A DNA stretch of 64,000 nt, from NCBI RefSeq assembly GCF_001426885.1, contig NZ_LMFP01000003.1:186001-250000 (forward strand), in the 5' to 3' direction. The notes under the pieces are model-generated. The model was not told the origin of the DNA, searched no databases, and saw nothing but the letters and a program-made list of their open reading frames with translations. This stretch comes from Pelomonas sp. Root1444. Lineage in GTDB: Bacteria > Pseudomonadota > Gammaproteobacteria > Burkholderiales > Burkholderiaceae_C. Below, one piece after another: positions 10,443-20,200 of this stretch (the stretch's first letter is position 1; each line of letters starts with the position of its first letter). The translations under genes and the position numbers were made by a program.

Positions 10443-12581
10443 ATGTCCCGCCCGCTTCTTCGGCCGCGCCCCGGCCCCGTTCCCGTGGCCCTCGCCACGC
10501 TGCTGGCCGCCCTGCCCGCCGCAGCCCAGACCGCCGCCGACCCGACCTTGGAGCGCGTCGTCGTCACTGCGACGCGCAGCAGCAAGGCCATCGAGAAGAT
10601 TCCCGGTGCCTTGACGGTCATCACCGCCCAGGAGATCGAGACCCAGACGCTGATCGCCGAGGACCTGAGCGCGGTGCTGTCCGTGCTGGCGCCGTCATAC
10701 GCGCCGTCGCGCCAGAAGCTGACCAGCTTCGGCGAGTCCATGCGCGGGCGCACCGCGCTGCTGCTGTTCGACGGCGTGCCGCAGAGCAACCCGCTGCGCA
10801 ACGGTGCTCGCGAAGGCTATTTCGCCGACCCGTCGCTGATCGAGCGCATCGAGGTCATCAGCGGCGCCTCGGCCGCGCAGGGGCTGGGCGCAACGGGCGG
10901 CATCATCAACTTCATCTCACGCACGCCGCGCGAGCCCGGCACCCGCCAGCGCGTCGAGCTGAAGTACGGCACGCAAGGCCACAGCGGCGACGCGCTGTGG
11001 AAGGCCGGCTACACGCTGGAGCACAAGAGTGACTTCGACGCACTGCTGCACATCGGCACGACGCTGCGTGGCGTGGGCGTCGACGGCCACGGCAGCCGCC
11101 TCGGCCTGGAGGCGGTCCAGGGCGACACCCAGGACTCGCGCGCCGGCGACATCTTCCTGAAGCTGGGCCGTGATTTCGGCCCGCAGCGCCTGCAACTGTC
11201 GGTCAACAAGTTCCGCCTCGAAGGCGAAGGCGACTGGAAGCCGGTGCCCGGCAACCGCCTCACTGGCGTGCTGACCGGCGCCACGCCCGGCACGCCGCCG
11301 GGCCATCCGCCGCGCAACGATGTGCGCACCGTCTCGCTGGACTGGAGCCACAGCGACCTTGCCGGCGGCCAGGCGCGCGCCCAGGTTTACAAGCAGGATT
11401 TCAGCGCCCTCTACGGCGCCAGCGCCGCGACGACCTTCCAGGACGTGCGCATCGCGCCGCAGGGCCAGTTGATCGACCAGTCCGAGGTCGTCGCCGACAA
11501 GGCCGGCGTGAAGCTGAGCTGGGTGCGGCCCGACCTCTTCGTCACCGGCCTGGAGCTGACGACCGGCCTGGACTGGCTGAAGGACACCTCGCAGCAACGC
11601 CTGGCGCTGACCGGCCGCAGCTGGGTGCCGCCGCTGAAGTTCACCAGCACGGCGCCGTTCGCGCAGCTGGAGTACGAAGTCGGCCCGGTCACCATCCGCG
11701 GCGGCGCCCGGCGCGAAAGCGCCAACCTCAAGGTCGACAGCTACCAGACGCTGGCCTTCTACAAGAACACCGCCGTGCAGGGCGGCGAGCGCAGCTTCAG
11801 CCAGTGGGTCAAGAGCCTGGGCGCGGTGTGGCGGCTGGGCGGCGGCTGGTCCACCTTCGTCTCGTACAACGAGGGCTTCGGCGTGCCCGACGTGGGCCTG
11901 GTGCTGCGCGCCGTCAGCACGGCCAACCAGTCGGTCGACAAGCTGATCTCGCTGGAGCCGGTCGTCACCGACAACCGCGAAATCGGCCTGGCGTGGCGCG
12001 GCCGGCTGGGCAGCTTCTCGGCCTCTGCCTACGACTCGCGCTCCGACCTGGGCTCGCAGATCCGCGTGGACGCCGCCACCGGCGTGGGCAGCGTGCTGCG
12101 CGTGCCGGTGCATGTGAAGGGCTTGGAGTTCAGCGGCGAGTTCAAGCCGCTGCCGGACTGGACGCTCAGCGCCAGCTACGCCCGCACCCGTGGCAAGACG
12201 GCCGCGCAACCGGACGCGCCGCTGGACGTCGACCTCGGCGCCCGCTCGCAGGGGCCGGACAAGCTGGTGCTCGCCGCGGCCTGGCAGTTCGCCGCCAAGG
12301 GCAGCGTGCGCCTGCAGGCCACGCGCCTGGCGTCCCGCGACATCAACGTCGGCCGCGTCGTCGGCACGTCGCGGCTCGAAGAGCATTTCAAGGGCTACAC
12401 GCTGGCCGACCTGGCCGCCACCTACGGCACGGCCTGGGGCGACTTCGGCGTGGGCATCGAGAACCTGTTCGACCGCCAGTACGTCGGCTACTACGCGCAG
12501 GCCAACCCGGCCGGCACCAACGACGACCACTTCGCCGGCCGCGGCCGCACGCTGACGGTCAGCTGGCGGCGCAGCTTCTGA
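10443..12581 (+). CDS. TonB-dependent siderophore/iron receptor
   Basis: This is a 712-residue outer-membrane receptor. A signal peptide (about residues 1-28, cleavage near PAAAQ) is followed by a TonB box LERVVVTATRSS at 36-47. A plug domain of about 110 residues includes IERIEVISGASAAQGLGATG, and the 22-strand barrel ends in the aromatic C-terminus VSWRRSF. Fur control and the adjoining PepSY gene point to ferric-siderophore uptake, but the ligand cannot be named. The ATG at 10443 gives a normal signal peptide although the Shine-Dalgarno is weak. The stop overlaps the start of the next gene (TGATG), so the two are translated together. Confidence 0.93.
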   Translation: MSRPLLRPRPGPVPVALATLLAALPAAAQTAADPTLERVVVTATRSSKAIEKIPGALTVITAQEIETQTLIAEDLSAVLSVLAPSYAPSRQKLTSFGESMRGRTALLLFDGVPQSNPLRNGAREGYFADPSLIERIEVISGASAAQGLGATGGIINFISRTPREPGTRQRVELKYGTQGHSGDALWKAGYTLEHKSDFDALLHIGTTLRGVGVDGHGSRLGLEAVQGDTQDSRAGDIFLKLGRDFGPQRLQLSVNKFRLEGEGDWKPVPGNRLTGVLTGATPGTPPGHPPRNDVRTVSLDWSHSDLAGGQARAQVYKQDFSALYGASAATTFQDVRIAPQGQLIDQSEVVADKAGVKLSWVRPDLFVTGLELTTGLDWLKDTSQQRLALTGRSWVPPLKFTSTAPFAQLEYEVGPVTIRGGARRESANLKVDSYQTLAFYKNTAVQGGERSFSQWVKSLGAVWRLGGGWSTFVSYNEGFGVPDVGLVLRAVSTANQSVDKLISLEPVVTDNREIGLAWRGRLGSFSASAYDSRSDLGSQIRVDAATGVGSVLRVPVHVKGLEFSGEFKPLPDWTLSASYARTRGKTAAQPDAPLDVDLGARSQGPDKLVLAAAWQFAAKGSVRLQATRLASRDINVGRVVGTSRLEEHFKGYTLADLAATYGTAWGDFGVGIENLFDRQYVGYYAQANPAGTNDDHFAGRGRTLTVSWRRSF

Positions 12582-13714
12582 TGCGGCGCTTCTGGCTGCG
12601 GCTGCACCGCTGGCTGGCGCTGGCGCTGGGCCTGCCGCTGGCCGTCGTCGCGCTGCTGGGCAGCAGCCTGGTGGTGCTGAAACCGCTGGACCGCTGGCTC
12701 AACGCCGAGCTGTTCAGCGTGCCCGCCGGCCCGGCGGCGCCGGACCTGCTGGAGCGCACCCGCCGGCAGTTGCAGGCGGAGTTCGGCCCCGGCGCGTCGC
12801 TGGTGCTGCGCCCACCGCGCCAGGCCGGCGAGAGCCTGCGCGCGGCCGTGCGCGGCCCGTGGGAAGGCTTCGTCTACCTCGACCCGCGCGGCGCCCGCGA
12901 GCTGGGCCGCCGCGGCGAGCGCGAGGGCTTGTTCAACCTCGTCTTCGAGCTGCACAGCTCGCTGCTCATGAACGAGGCCGGCAAGCCGCTGCTGGCAGCG
13001 CTGGCGCTGGCCTACCTGGTGCTGCTCATCGGCGGCTTGGTGCTGTGGTGGCCCAGGCACTGGCGGCAGGCCTTCGCGCTGGCGCTGGACCGCGGGCTGT
13101 TGCGCGGCCTGTTCGACCTGCACCGCACCGGCGGCGTCGTGCTGGGGCTGCTGATCGCCGTGCCGGTGGCGACCGGCGCCTACATGGCCTGGAAGCCGCT
13201 GTCGCAGGCGGTGACGTCGCTGTCGGGCGGGCCGGCCTTGGCGCCGCCCAAGGTGCCTGCCGTGGACCTGCCGCCAGCCACCCTCGACGCGCTGGTCGCC
13301 ACCGCGCAGGCGCGGTTCGGCGACGCGCCGGTCGGGTTCGTGCAGGTGCCTGCCGGCAACTCGAAACCGGTGCGCGTGCGGCTGATGCTGCCCGACGACC
13401 CGCACCCCAACGGCCTGACCTCGGTTTGGCTGCACCCGCTGGCCGGCACCGTGCTGCGCGCGGACCGCTGGAACGCGCTGGACCCCGGCGCCCGCGCGAA
13501 CAGCGTCATCTACCCGCTGCACACCGGTGAGCTTGGCGGCCTCGCGCTGGAGACCGTGAACGCCTCGCTTGGCCTGGGGCTGACCGCCTTGGGCGTGTCC
13601 GGACTGTGGCTGTGGTGGCTGAGGCGGCAGCCCGCTCAGCGTCAGCCATCGCGGCACGCACTCCGTCACGCAAGGCCGCGGCGCGGGCCCGGCCGCAAGG
13701 GAGCCCCAGGATAA
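12581..13714 (+). CDS. PepSY-associated transmembrane protein (iron-regulated)
   Basis: This is a 377-residue inner-membrane protein. It has about four membrane segments, near residues 12-35, 140-162, 185-205 and 330-352, and a PepSY-like periplasmic part between the third and fourth. The RLHRWLALALGLPLAVVALLG opening, the HSSLL segment and the later LHTGELGG segment are typical of this family. Such proteins commonly accompany siderophore receptors, and some reduce ferric siderophores or help release iron. Its ATG overlaps the receptor stop, so it shares the Fur-controlled transcript. The Arg/Pro-rich C-terminal tail (about the last 30 residues) is probably non-conserved. Confidence 0.88.
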   Translation: MRRFWLRLHRWLALALGLPLAVVALLGSSLVVLKPLDRWLNAELFSVPAGPAAPDLLERTRRQLQAEFGPGASLVLRPPRQAGESLRAAVRGPWEGFVYLDPRGARELGRRGEREGLFNLVFELHSSLLMNEAGKPLLAALALAYLVLLIGGLVLWWPRHWRQAFALALDRGLLRGLFDLHRTGGVVLGLLIAVPVATGAYMAWKPLSQAVTSLSGGPALAPPKVPAVDLPPATLDALVATAQARFGDAPVGFVQVPAGNSKPVRVRLMLPDDPHPNGLTSVWLHPLAGTVLRADRWNALDPGARANSVIYPLHTGELGGLALETVNASLGLGLTALGVSGLWLWWLRRQPAQRQPSRHALRHARPRRGPGRKGAPG

Positions 13715-13780
13715 AGTTCGAGCGCAGAACTGAGGGCCGCCCCCAGTCCTACCCAGAACATCGAACAAGAAGCGCTCTTC

Positions 13781-14401
13781 ATGGAATACCCCGGCAATCT
13801 CTTCGTCGTCGCCGCGCCGAGCGGCGCGGGCAAGTCCAGCCTGGTCAAGGCCCTGCTGGAACTGGACGCCCGGCTGGCGGTGTCCATCTCGCACACCTCA
13901 CGCGCACCGCGCGGGCAGGAGCAGCATGGGCGCGAGTACTGGTTCATCACGCCCGACGAATTCCACGCGATGGCGGCCCGGGGCGAGTTCTTCGAATGGG
14001 CCGAAGTCCACGGCAACCTGTACGGCACCTCGCGCGCCGGCATCGAGGCGCGGCTGCAGCATGGCGAGGACGTGGTGCTGGAGATCGACTTCCAGGGCGC
14101 GCTGCAGATCAAGCAGCTGTTCCCCTATGCCGTGCTGATCTTCATCCTGCCGCCGAGCTGGGACGAGCTGCGCCTGCGCCTGGCCCGCCGCGGCGACACC
14201 GAGCCCGAGGTCATCGCCAAGCGCATGAACAACGCGCGCATCGAGGTGGCCCAGGCGCAGAACTTCGATTTCGTCGTCGTCAATGCGGTGTTCGACACCG
14301 CCGTTTTCGACCTCAAGGCCATCGTCCACGCGCAGCGGCTAAAATACGCGGCTCAGCGGCGCAACCGCTCTGCCGTCTTTCAGGCGCTCGACCTGCCCTG
14401 A
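13781..14401 (+). CDS. gmk: Guanylate kinase
   Basis: It phosphorylates GMP to GDP with ATP. The 206-residue chain has the P-loop APSGAGKSS at 12-20, the GMP-binding segments ([11 protein letters not shown] and the conserved Tyr/Glu residues) and the lid region. It lies directly before rpoZ and spoT, the usual order in beta- and gamma-proteobacteria, which links guanine nucleotide supply to ppGpp metabolism. The yicC gene often found before gmk is absent here; the PepSY gene is in its place. Confidence 0.97.
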   Translation: MEYPGNLFVVAAPSGAGKSSLVKALLELDARLAVSISHTSRAPRGQEQHGREYWFITPDEFHAMAARGEFFEWAEVHGNLYGTSRAGIEARLQHGEDVVLEIDFQGALQIKQLFPYAVLIFILPPSWDELRLRLARRGDTEPEVIAKRMNNARIEVAQAQNFDFVVVNAVFDTAVFDLKAIVHAQRLKYAAQRRNRSAVFQALDLP

Positions 14402-14423
14402 CCCGCTTCATTCAAGGAAACCC

Positions 14424-14627
14424 ATGGCCCGCATCACCGTCGAAGACTGCCTGACCAAGATCCCCAACCGCTTCCAGCTCGTGCTGGCCGCGACCTACCG
14501 CGCCCGCATGCTGAGCCAGGGCCACAGCCCGCGCATCGAGAGCAAGAACAAGCCCGGCGTGACCGCGCTGCGCGAAATCGCCGCCGGCGAAGTCGGCATC
14601 GAGATGCTGCGCAAGGTGCCGGTCTAA
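14424..14627 (+). CDS. rpoZ: RNA polymerase omega subunit
   Basis: This 67-residue subunit stabilises the beta-prime subunit and forms part of a ppGpp-binding site on RNA polymerase. The opening [20 protein letters not shown] is diagnostic, followed by the helix AATYRARML and [13 protein letters not shown]. It starts 22 bases after gmk and ends in a rho-independent terminator before spoT. Confidence 0.97.
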   Translation: MARITVEDCLTKIPNRFQLVLAATYRARMLSQGHSPRIESKNKPGVTALREIAAGEVGIEMLRKVPV

Positions 14628-14649
14628 TTCGGCATCTGTTGAACATGAA

Positions 14650-14679
14650 ACGGGCGTCCTTGGACGCCCGTCGTCTTTT
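14650..14679 (+). terminator. Rho-independent terminator after rpoZ
   Basis: A perfect 10 bp stem (14650-14659 with 14662-14671, 2-base loop) is followed by CGTCTTTT. It lies 22 bases past the rpoZ stop and 22 bases before the spoT start, so it may act as an attenuator that sets spoT expression below gmk-rpoZ. Confidence 0.8.
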
Positions 14680-14701
14680 GGGCTTCGTATAAATTCCACG
14701 A

Positions 14702-16960
14702 ATGGCCCAACGCTCCCTCACCGCCTGGTTCACGCTGCCTGGATTGCGCCAGCCAGCGCCGCCGACCCCGGCAGAGGCGGCCTCCTTCGACGCCCTCCTG
14801 CCCAAGCTGGGCTACCTCAGCAAGGCCGAAGTCAAGCGGGTGCGCGACGCCTACAAGTTCGCCGACGAAGCCCACCTCGGCCAAAAGCGCGCGACCGGCG
14901 AGCCCTACATCACCCACCCCATCGCCGTGGCCGGCATCTGCGCCGAATGGCGGCTGGACGCCCAGGCACTGATGGCGGCGCTGATGCACGACGTTGTCGA
15001 GGACTGCGGCGTCTCCAAGACCGAGCTGATCGAGAAATTCGACGCCACGACGGCCGACCTCGTCGACGGCCTGACCAAGCTGGACAAGCTGCAGTTCTCC
15101 ACCAAGGAGGAGTCGCAGGCCGAGTCCTTCCGCAAGATGCTGCTGGCGATGGCCCGCGACCTGCGCGTCATCCTCATCAAGCTGGCCGACCGCCTGCACA
15201 ACATGCGCACCATGGGCGCGATGGCGCCGCAGAAGGCGCGCCGCATCGCGCGCGAGACCTTCGACATCTACGCGCCGATCGCGCACCGCCTGGGCCTGAA
15301 CCAGACCTTCCGCGAGCTGGAAGACCTGTCCTTCCAGTATTTCCACCCCTGGCGCTATGCGGCGCTGAACAAGGCGGTGGCCAAGGCGCGCGGCAACCGG
15401 CGCGACCTGGTTTCGCGCATCGAGGGCGAGATCCGCGGCGCCTTCGCCAGGGCCAGCCTGCGCGTGGAGGTGCAGGGCCGCGAGAAGACCGTCTACTCCA
15501 TCTACAAGAAGATGCGCGAGAAGGGGCTGATGAGCTTCGCCCAGGTCAGCGACATCTTCGGCTTCCGCATCCTGACCGAGGAGCCGCTGCAGTGCTACAC
15601 GGCCCTGGGCGTGCTGCACCAGCTCTACAAGCCGCAGACGGGTCGCTTCAAGGACTACATCGCCAACCCCAAGGACAACGGCTACCAGTCGCTGCACACG
15701 ACGCTGATGGGGCCGCTGGCCACGCCGCTGGAGTTCCAGCTGCGCACCGAGGGCATGCACCAGATCGCCGAGCAGGGCGTGGCCGCGCACTGGATCTACA
15801 AGAGCCGCGGCAAGCAGGCCTCGGCGCTGATCGCCCAGCAGGCCAACGCCCGCTGGCTGCAGAGCCTGATCGACATCCAGGACGAGACCCGCGACGCCAA
15901 CGAGTTCCTGGAGCACGTGAAGATCGACCTCTTCCCGGACTCGATCTACGTCTTCACGCCCAAGTCCAAGATCATGGCCCTGCCCAAGGGCGCGACGCCG
16001 GTGGACTTCGCCTATGCCATCCACTCCGACGTCGGCGACCACTGCGTCGCCGCGCAGGTCAACGGCGAGGCCGTGCCACTGCGCGCCGAACTCAAGAGCG
16101 GCGACATCGTCGAGGTCATCACCGCGCCCGGCGCCAGCCCCAACCCTGCCTGGCTGAGCTTCGTGCGCACCGGCCGGGCACGCTCCAAGATCCGCCACTA
16201 CCTGAAGGACCTGGAGCAGGAAGAGTCCCGCGAGCTGGGCGAGAAGATGCTGTCCCAGGCCATGCGGGTCGAGGGACTGGGCCTTCCCAGCCTGGAGCTG
16301 GACGACCCCGCCGCCAAGATCTGGCATGACCTGGCCGTCTGGGCCGGCAGCGCGGGTACCGAACAGCTGCTTGTCGACATCGGCGCCGGCCGCAAGATCG
16401 CCGCCATCATCGCCAAGAAGCTCGCGCGGCTGATGGCCGAGCAGGGCCAGCGGCCCGACGCCGTTGCGCTGACGCTGGGCCGCTACACCGAGGCACCGGT
16501 CGACCGCGGCAGCGTCGTCATCGACGGCAGCGAGGGTGCGTCGATCCAGCTGGCGAGCTGCTGCCGCCCCATCCCAGGGGACGAAGTCCGTGGCTATCTG
16601 GGCCGCGGCGAAGGCCTGGTCGTGCACACCTGCGAATGCGCGGTCGGCCGCCGGCTGTTCCAGCGTGACAGCGAACACTGGATCCAGGTCGACTGGGCCG
16701 ACGAACTCACGCGTAACTTCGAAGCCGGCATCACCCTGCTTCTGAACAACGGCAAGGGCGTGCTGGCGCAGGTCGCGCAGGCCGTGGCGCAGGCCGAGGC
16801 CGACATCACCCACATCGCGATGGGCGACGACGCGCCGCTGCGCGAGACGGCCGAAATGAACCTGCTGATCGCCGTGCGGGACCGCCTGCACCTGGCGGAC
16901 GTGCTGCGCGTGCTCAAGCGCTCGCCGGCGGTGCAGCGGGTGGCGCGTGTGAAGCCCTGA
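14702..16960 (+). CDS. spoT: Bifunctional (p)ppGpp synthetase/hydrolase
   Basis: This 752-residue enzyme makes and degrades the stringent-response alarmone. The HD hydrolase domain has H96-D97 in LMHDVVED. The synthetase domain has RFKDYIANPKDNGYQSLHT near 316-334; its R-x-K-D motif is the bifunctional SpoT/Rel type rather than the E-x-D-D of monofunctional RelA. A TGS domain (near 410-475) and a C-terminal ACT domain (near 670-750) follow, so all regulatory modules are intact. A TATAAA-like sequence lies just before the ATG, and a terminator precedes the gene. Confidence 0.96.
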   Translation: MAQRSLTAWFTLPGLRQPAPPTPAEAASFDALLPKLGYLSKAEVKRVRDAYKFADEAHLGQKRATGEPYITHPIAVAGICAEWRLDAQALMAALMHDVVEDCGVSKTELIEKFDATTADLVDGLTKLDKLQFSTKEESQAESFRKMLLAMARDLRVILIKLADRLHNMRTMGAMAPQKARRIARETFDIYAPIAHRLGLNQTFRELEDLSFQYFHPWRYAALNKAVAKARGNRRDLVSRIEGEIRGAFARASLRVEVQGREKTVYSIYKKMREKGLMSFAQVSDIFGFRILTEEPLQCYTALGVLHQLYKPQTGRFKDYIANPKDNGYQSLHTTLMGPLATPLEFQLRTEGMHQIAEQGVAAHWIYKSRGKQASALIAQQANARWLQSLIDIQDETRDANEFLEHVKIDLFPDSIYVFTPKSKIMALPKGATPVDFAYAIHSDVGDHCVAAQVNGEAVPLRAELKSGDIVEVITAPGASPNPAWLSFVRTGRARSKIRHYLKDLEQEESRELGEKMLSQAMRVEGLGLPSLELDDPAAKIWHDLAVWAGSAGTEQLLVDIGAGRKIAAIIAKKLARLMAEQGQRPDAVALTLGRYTEAPVDRGSVVIDGSEGASIQLASCCRPIPGDEVRGYLGRGEGLVVHTCECAVGRRLFQRDSEHWIQVDWADELTRNFEAGITLLLNNGKGVLAQVAQAVAQAEADITHIAMGDDAPLRETAEMNLLIAVRDRLHLADVLRVLKRSPAVQRVARVKP

Positions 16961-17280
16961 CACCGTTGTCACGGCGCTGACCCGGCACGCGCGTCAATCA
17001 CGGCGCTGAGTGTTTCTATCGGGCTCCCCGGGTTAACCATTGTTTCCGGCCCCGGTATTGCGTTTCGGGATAGCAAATCCCTCAAAACGTATTTCTCCGG
17101 TTGTAACCCCCTGTTTATGGTCCGCTCCGTTGCCTGCGGTGGATGGTCCTGACGAACGTTCGCCGCGCAGAAAAAACGCCGCCCTGCCTGCTGCAGGGCG
17201 CCCGCTGCCAGGGCTTCGCCTTTCCACAACAACGAAGGCCGGCCCGCCTCCCGGACCGGCCACGAAGACGGAGACCTTTC
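16961..17280. other. Intergenic leader with a 12-bp direct repeat
   Basis: These 320 bases between spoT and the large TonB receptor hold no convincing gene. The 12-mer TCACGGCGCTGA occurs twice (16969-16980 and 16998-17009, 29 bases start to start). There are also small hairpins at 17067-17081 and 17181-17199. The second is followed on the minus strand by a T-run, but no minus-strand gene reads into it. I see no clear sigma-70 promoter, Fur box or riboswitch. Confidence 0.5.
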
Positions 17281-20200
17281 GTGAGCCAGAACAGCACCCA
17301 CACGCTGCGCCGTGACCGCCTCGGCGCCGCCGTATCCATCGCCCTCGCCCTGATGGCGCATGAAGCCGCCACGGCGCAGACGGCCCCCGCTCCCGCGGAC
17401 GCGGCCTCCGCGCCCGCGGCAGCCAAGCCGGCCGAGGCCAAGCCCAAGGCGCCGGTCAACGAGTTGGAGACCGTGCTGGTCGTCGGCACGCGGCAGTCGC
17501 AGCAGTCCAGCATCAACCGCAAGAAGAACGCGCCGACCGCGCAGGACTCCATCGTCGCCGAGGACGTCGGTGCCTTCCCCGACCGCAACATCGGTGAGGC
17601 CATCTCCCGCATCGCCGGCGTGGCCCTGGACCGTGGCGATTACGGCGAAGGCGTCACCGTCTCCATCCGGGGCAACAGCTCGGAACTGACCCGCGTGGAA
17701 CTGGACGGCATGGGCGTGAGCTCCGGCGCCGGCACCAACCTGCTGGGCCGGGGCGCCGAAGGCGGCGACGGACGCGGCACTGAGTTCCGCGAACTGCCCT
17801 CCGAGCTCATCAAGAGCGTCGACGTCATCAAGGGCTCCACCGCGGCCATGACGGAAGGCTCGCTGGGCGGCGGCATCATCATCCAGACCCGCACCGGCCT
17901 GGACTTCGACAAGCCCTTCTACATGATCAAGGCCGAGGCCACGCAGAGCGACCTGGTCAAGAAGACGACGCCTCGCTACAACGTGATCCTGGCCGACAAG
18001 TTCTTCGACAAGAGGCTGGGCGTGCTGCTCAACTGGAGCAAGGCACGCACGGTGAGCGAGAACCACTCGATCTCGCAGGGCGGCAGCAACAACAACCAGG
18101 GTCTCCTGCGTCTGGCCGACTTCGACAACTCGCCTGAGAAGACCTTCACGTTCAATCCCAACACGCTGAACCAAGCCGACCCGACGGCGCTGGTGACGCT
18201 GCTGGCGTCGCCCAAGACGACCGCCGCCGGCGGTGGCTTCTTCAATGCCGCCACACCGCTGGAGATCCTGACCAAGTCGGCCGGCGCCCAGACCAAGGCG
18301 GACTGCTTCACCGCGTTCCCCAATCTGACCGCGGCGCAGATCGCCTCCATCACGCCGGGCACGCGCAACGCGACCGTCAACGCTGCGATCAACCAGCGCA
18401 ACTCGGAGCAGATGACCTGCCTGAACCAGTGGAACGACTACACCCCGTCCAACGCCGGTGGCTTCCGCTACAACCTGCGGGGCCAGGATGACCGCCGCGA
18501 CAACGCCGACATCCGCTTCGACTTCAAGGTCAACGACAAGCTGACCGTCTACACCAAGCTGGCCAACGCCAAGCGCCATGTGGACGACACGGTGGGCTTC
18601 CTGGGCGTGGGCAGCACGCCGCAGTTCAACGCTGCATTCACCGAAATCATCCCGGCCAATGGAGGAGCGGCCACACGCGCCTTGACGCCCGGTACTTCGG
18701 GCATCTTGCTGCCCAACACTTACTCCTTCCCCACCGCAACGGCAAACAACGGCATCACGCGGCCGCTCACGATCGGCGCGACGACCACCGTCCTGCCAGG
18801 CTACAAGGTCGACTCGACGCACCATGTGACCAGCTATTCGCTCGACAACGGCAGCTACAACACCGACACCATCTTCAGCACCATCGACACCACGACGAAG
18901 ACGCTGATCACCGGTGGCGAATACAACGATGGCCGGCTGAAGGCCCAGTTCATGGGCGGCTACGTCAAGTCGACCGCCATGCGCTACGACCGCCGTGCCT
19001 CGTTCGGCTACAACTACGGCATCGGCAACTTCGCCATCCAGCCCAACGGCCTGTGGGCGTTCACGCTGCCCGATGGCAGCCAGAATGAACAGCTGAACTT
19101 CGGCAAGTACGCGACGCTGAATCCGGCCGTGGCAATTGGCAAAGTCGACGCTTCTGCGACGATCCCCGTCGGCTCGCCGGCCTATGCGGTCAATCAAGTG
19201 CCGCTGTTCACCAACAGCAATTTGCTGCAGGTCATCCGGTCCTACGACAGCGAGAACTCCGAGAAGCAAGGCAAGCTTGACCTGTCCTACAACCTCGTCG
19301 ACAAGGTGCCCTTCCTGACGTCGCTGAAGGGCGGCGTCCAGATGCGCCAGAACGCGAGCGACTTCTGGACCGGCGCCGGCAGCACCATCAAGGACCCTGT
19401 AGGCACTTTCGGCACCGCCGGCTTTGTGCCGGGCGTCTACATGCCGCAGGTCAATACGCGCTGGAACGTCATCGGTTGCGAGAACACGGCCGGCTCACTG
19501 GCCGCCGGCGGCAAGCCCTGCGCACCGAGCGGCTACGCGCCCAACACCAGCCAGCTCAACGCTGGTATCGGCAACGTCGAGGCTGGCCGTACCACGCTGA
19601 CCCGCGCACAGTATGAGGAGCTCATCCGCCAGACCATGACGCTGCAACCGGCCAGCCAGTTCTACTCCGGAGCCAAGGACCGGCCGGCCACGCTGTTGAA
19701 CGGCTGGAACCAACTCGACATCGACAAGCTGTTCAACCTGGCCGGCGTCCCCGTGCGCCTGGATTGCTTCCGCCAGTGCACGGCCAGTGACGGCAAGGTC
19801 TACGACATGCCGGTCAGCCATGCGGTGGAGAAGACGACGGCCGCCTACCTGATGACCGACTTCGAGGTCGACCGCGTGCCGTTCACGAACTGGTCCCTGC
19901 CCTTCGGCATGGAGATCGCCGGCAACTTCGGCGTGCGCGTCGTGAAGACCGACGTGGAAGGCACGGGCTATGTGACCCTCCGCTCCAACCGCATCATCAG
20001 CGGCAGCTTCAATCCGGCGGACCCCTACAACGCTGCCGGCCTGCAGGCTTACACGCAGACCATGAACACGTCCATCAAGGACAGCAACACCGATGTGATG
20101 CCCTCGCTGAACCTGGCGGTGTGGGCCATCCCGGACAAGCTGGTGACGCGCTACAGCGTTGGCAAGACGGTCGCCCGCCCGGGGGTTTCCAAGCTGCTGC

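Noticed and set aside
14624-16972. A 782-codon open frame on the minus strand opposite spoT
   Set aside because: It is an antisense shadow caused by high GC; its protein is low-complexity (Val, Gly, His, Leu) and spoT is unmistakable on the plus strand.
17177-17199. Hairpin plus T-run resembling a minus-strand terminator in the receptor leader
   Set aside because: No minus-strand gene leads into it, so it is reported only as part of the intergenic leader.
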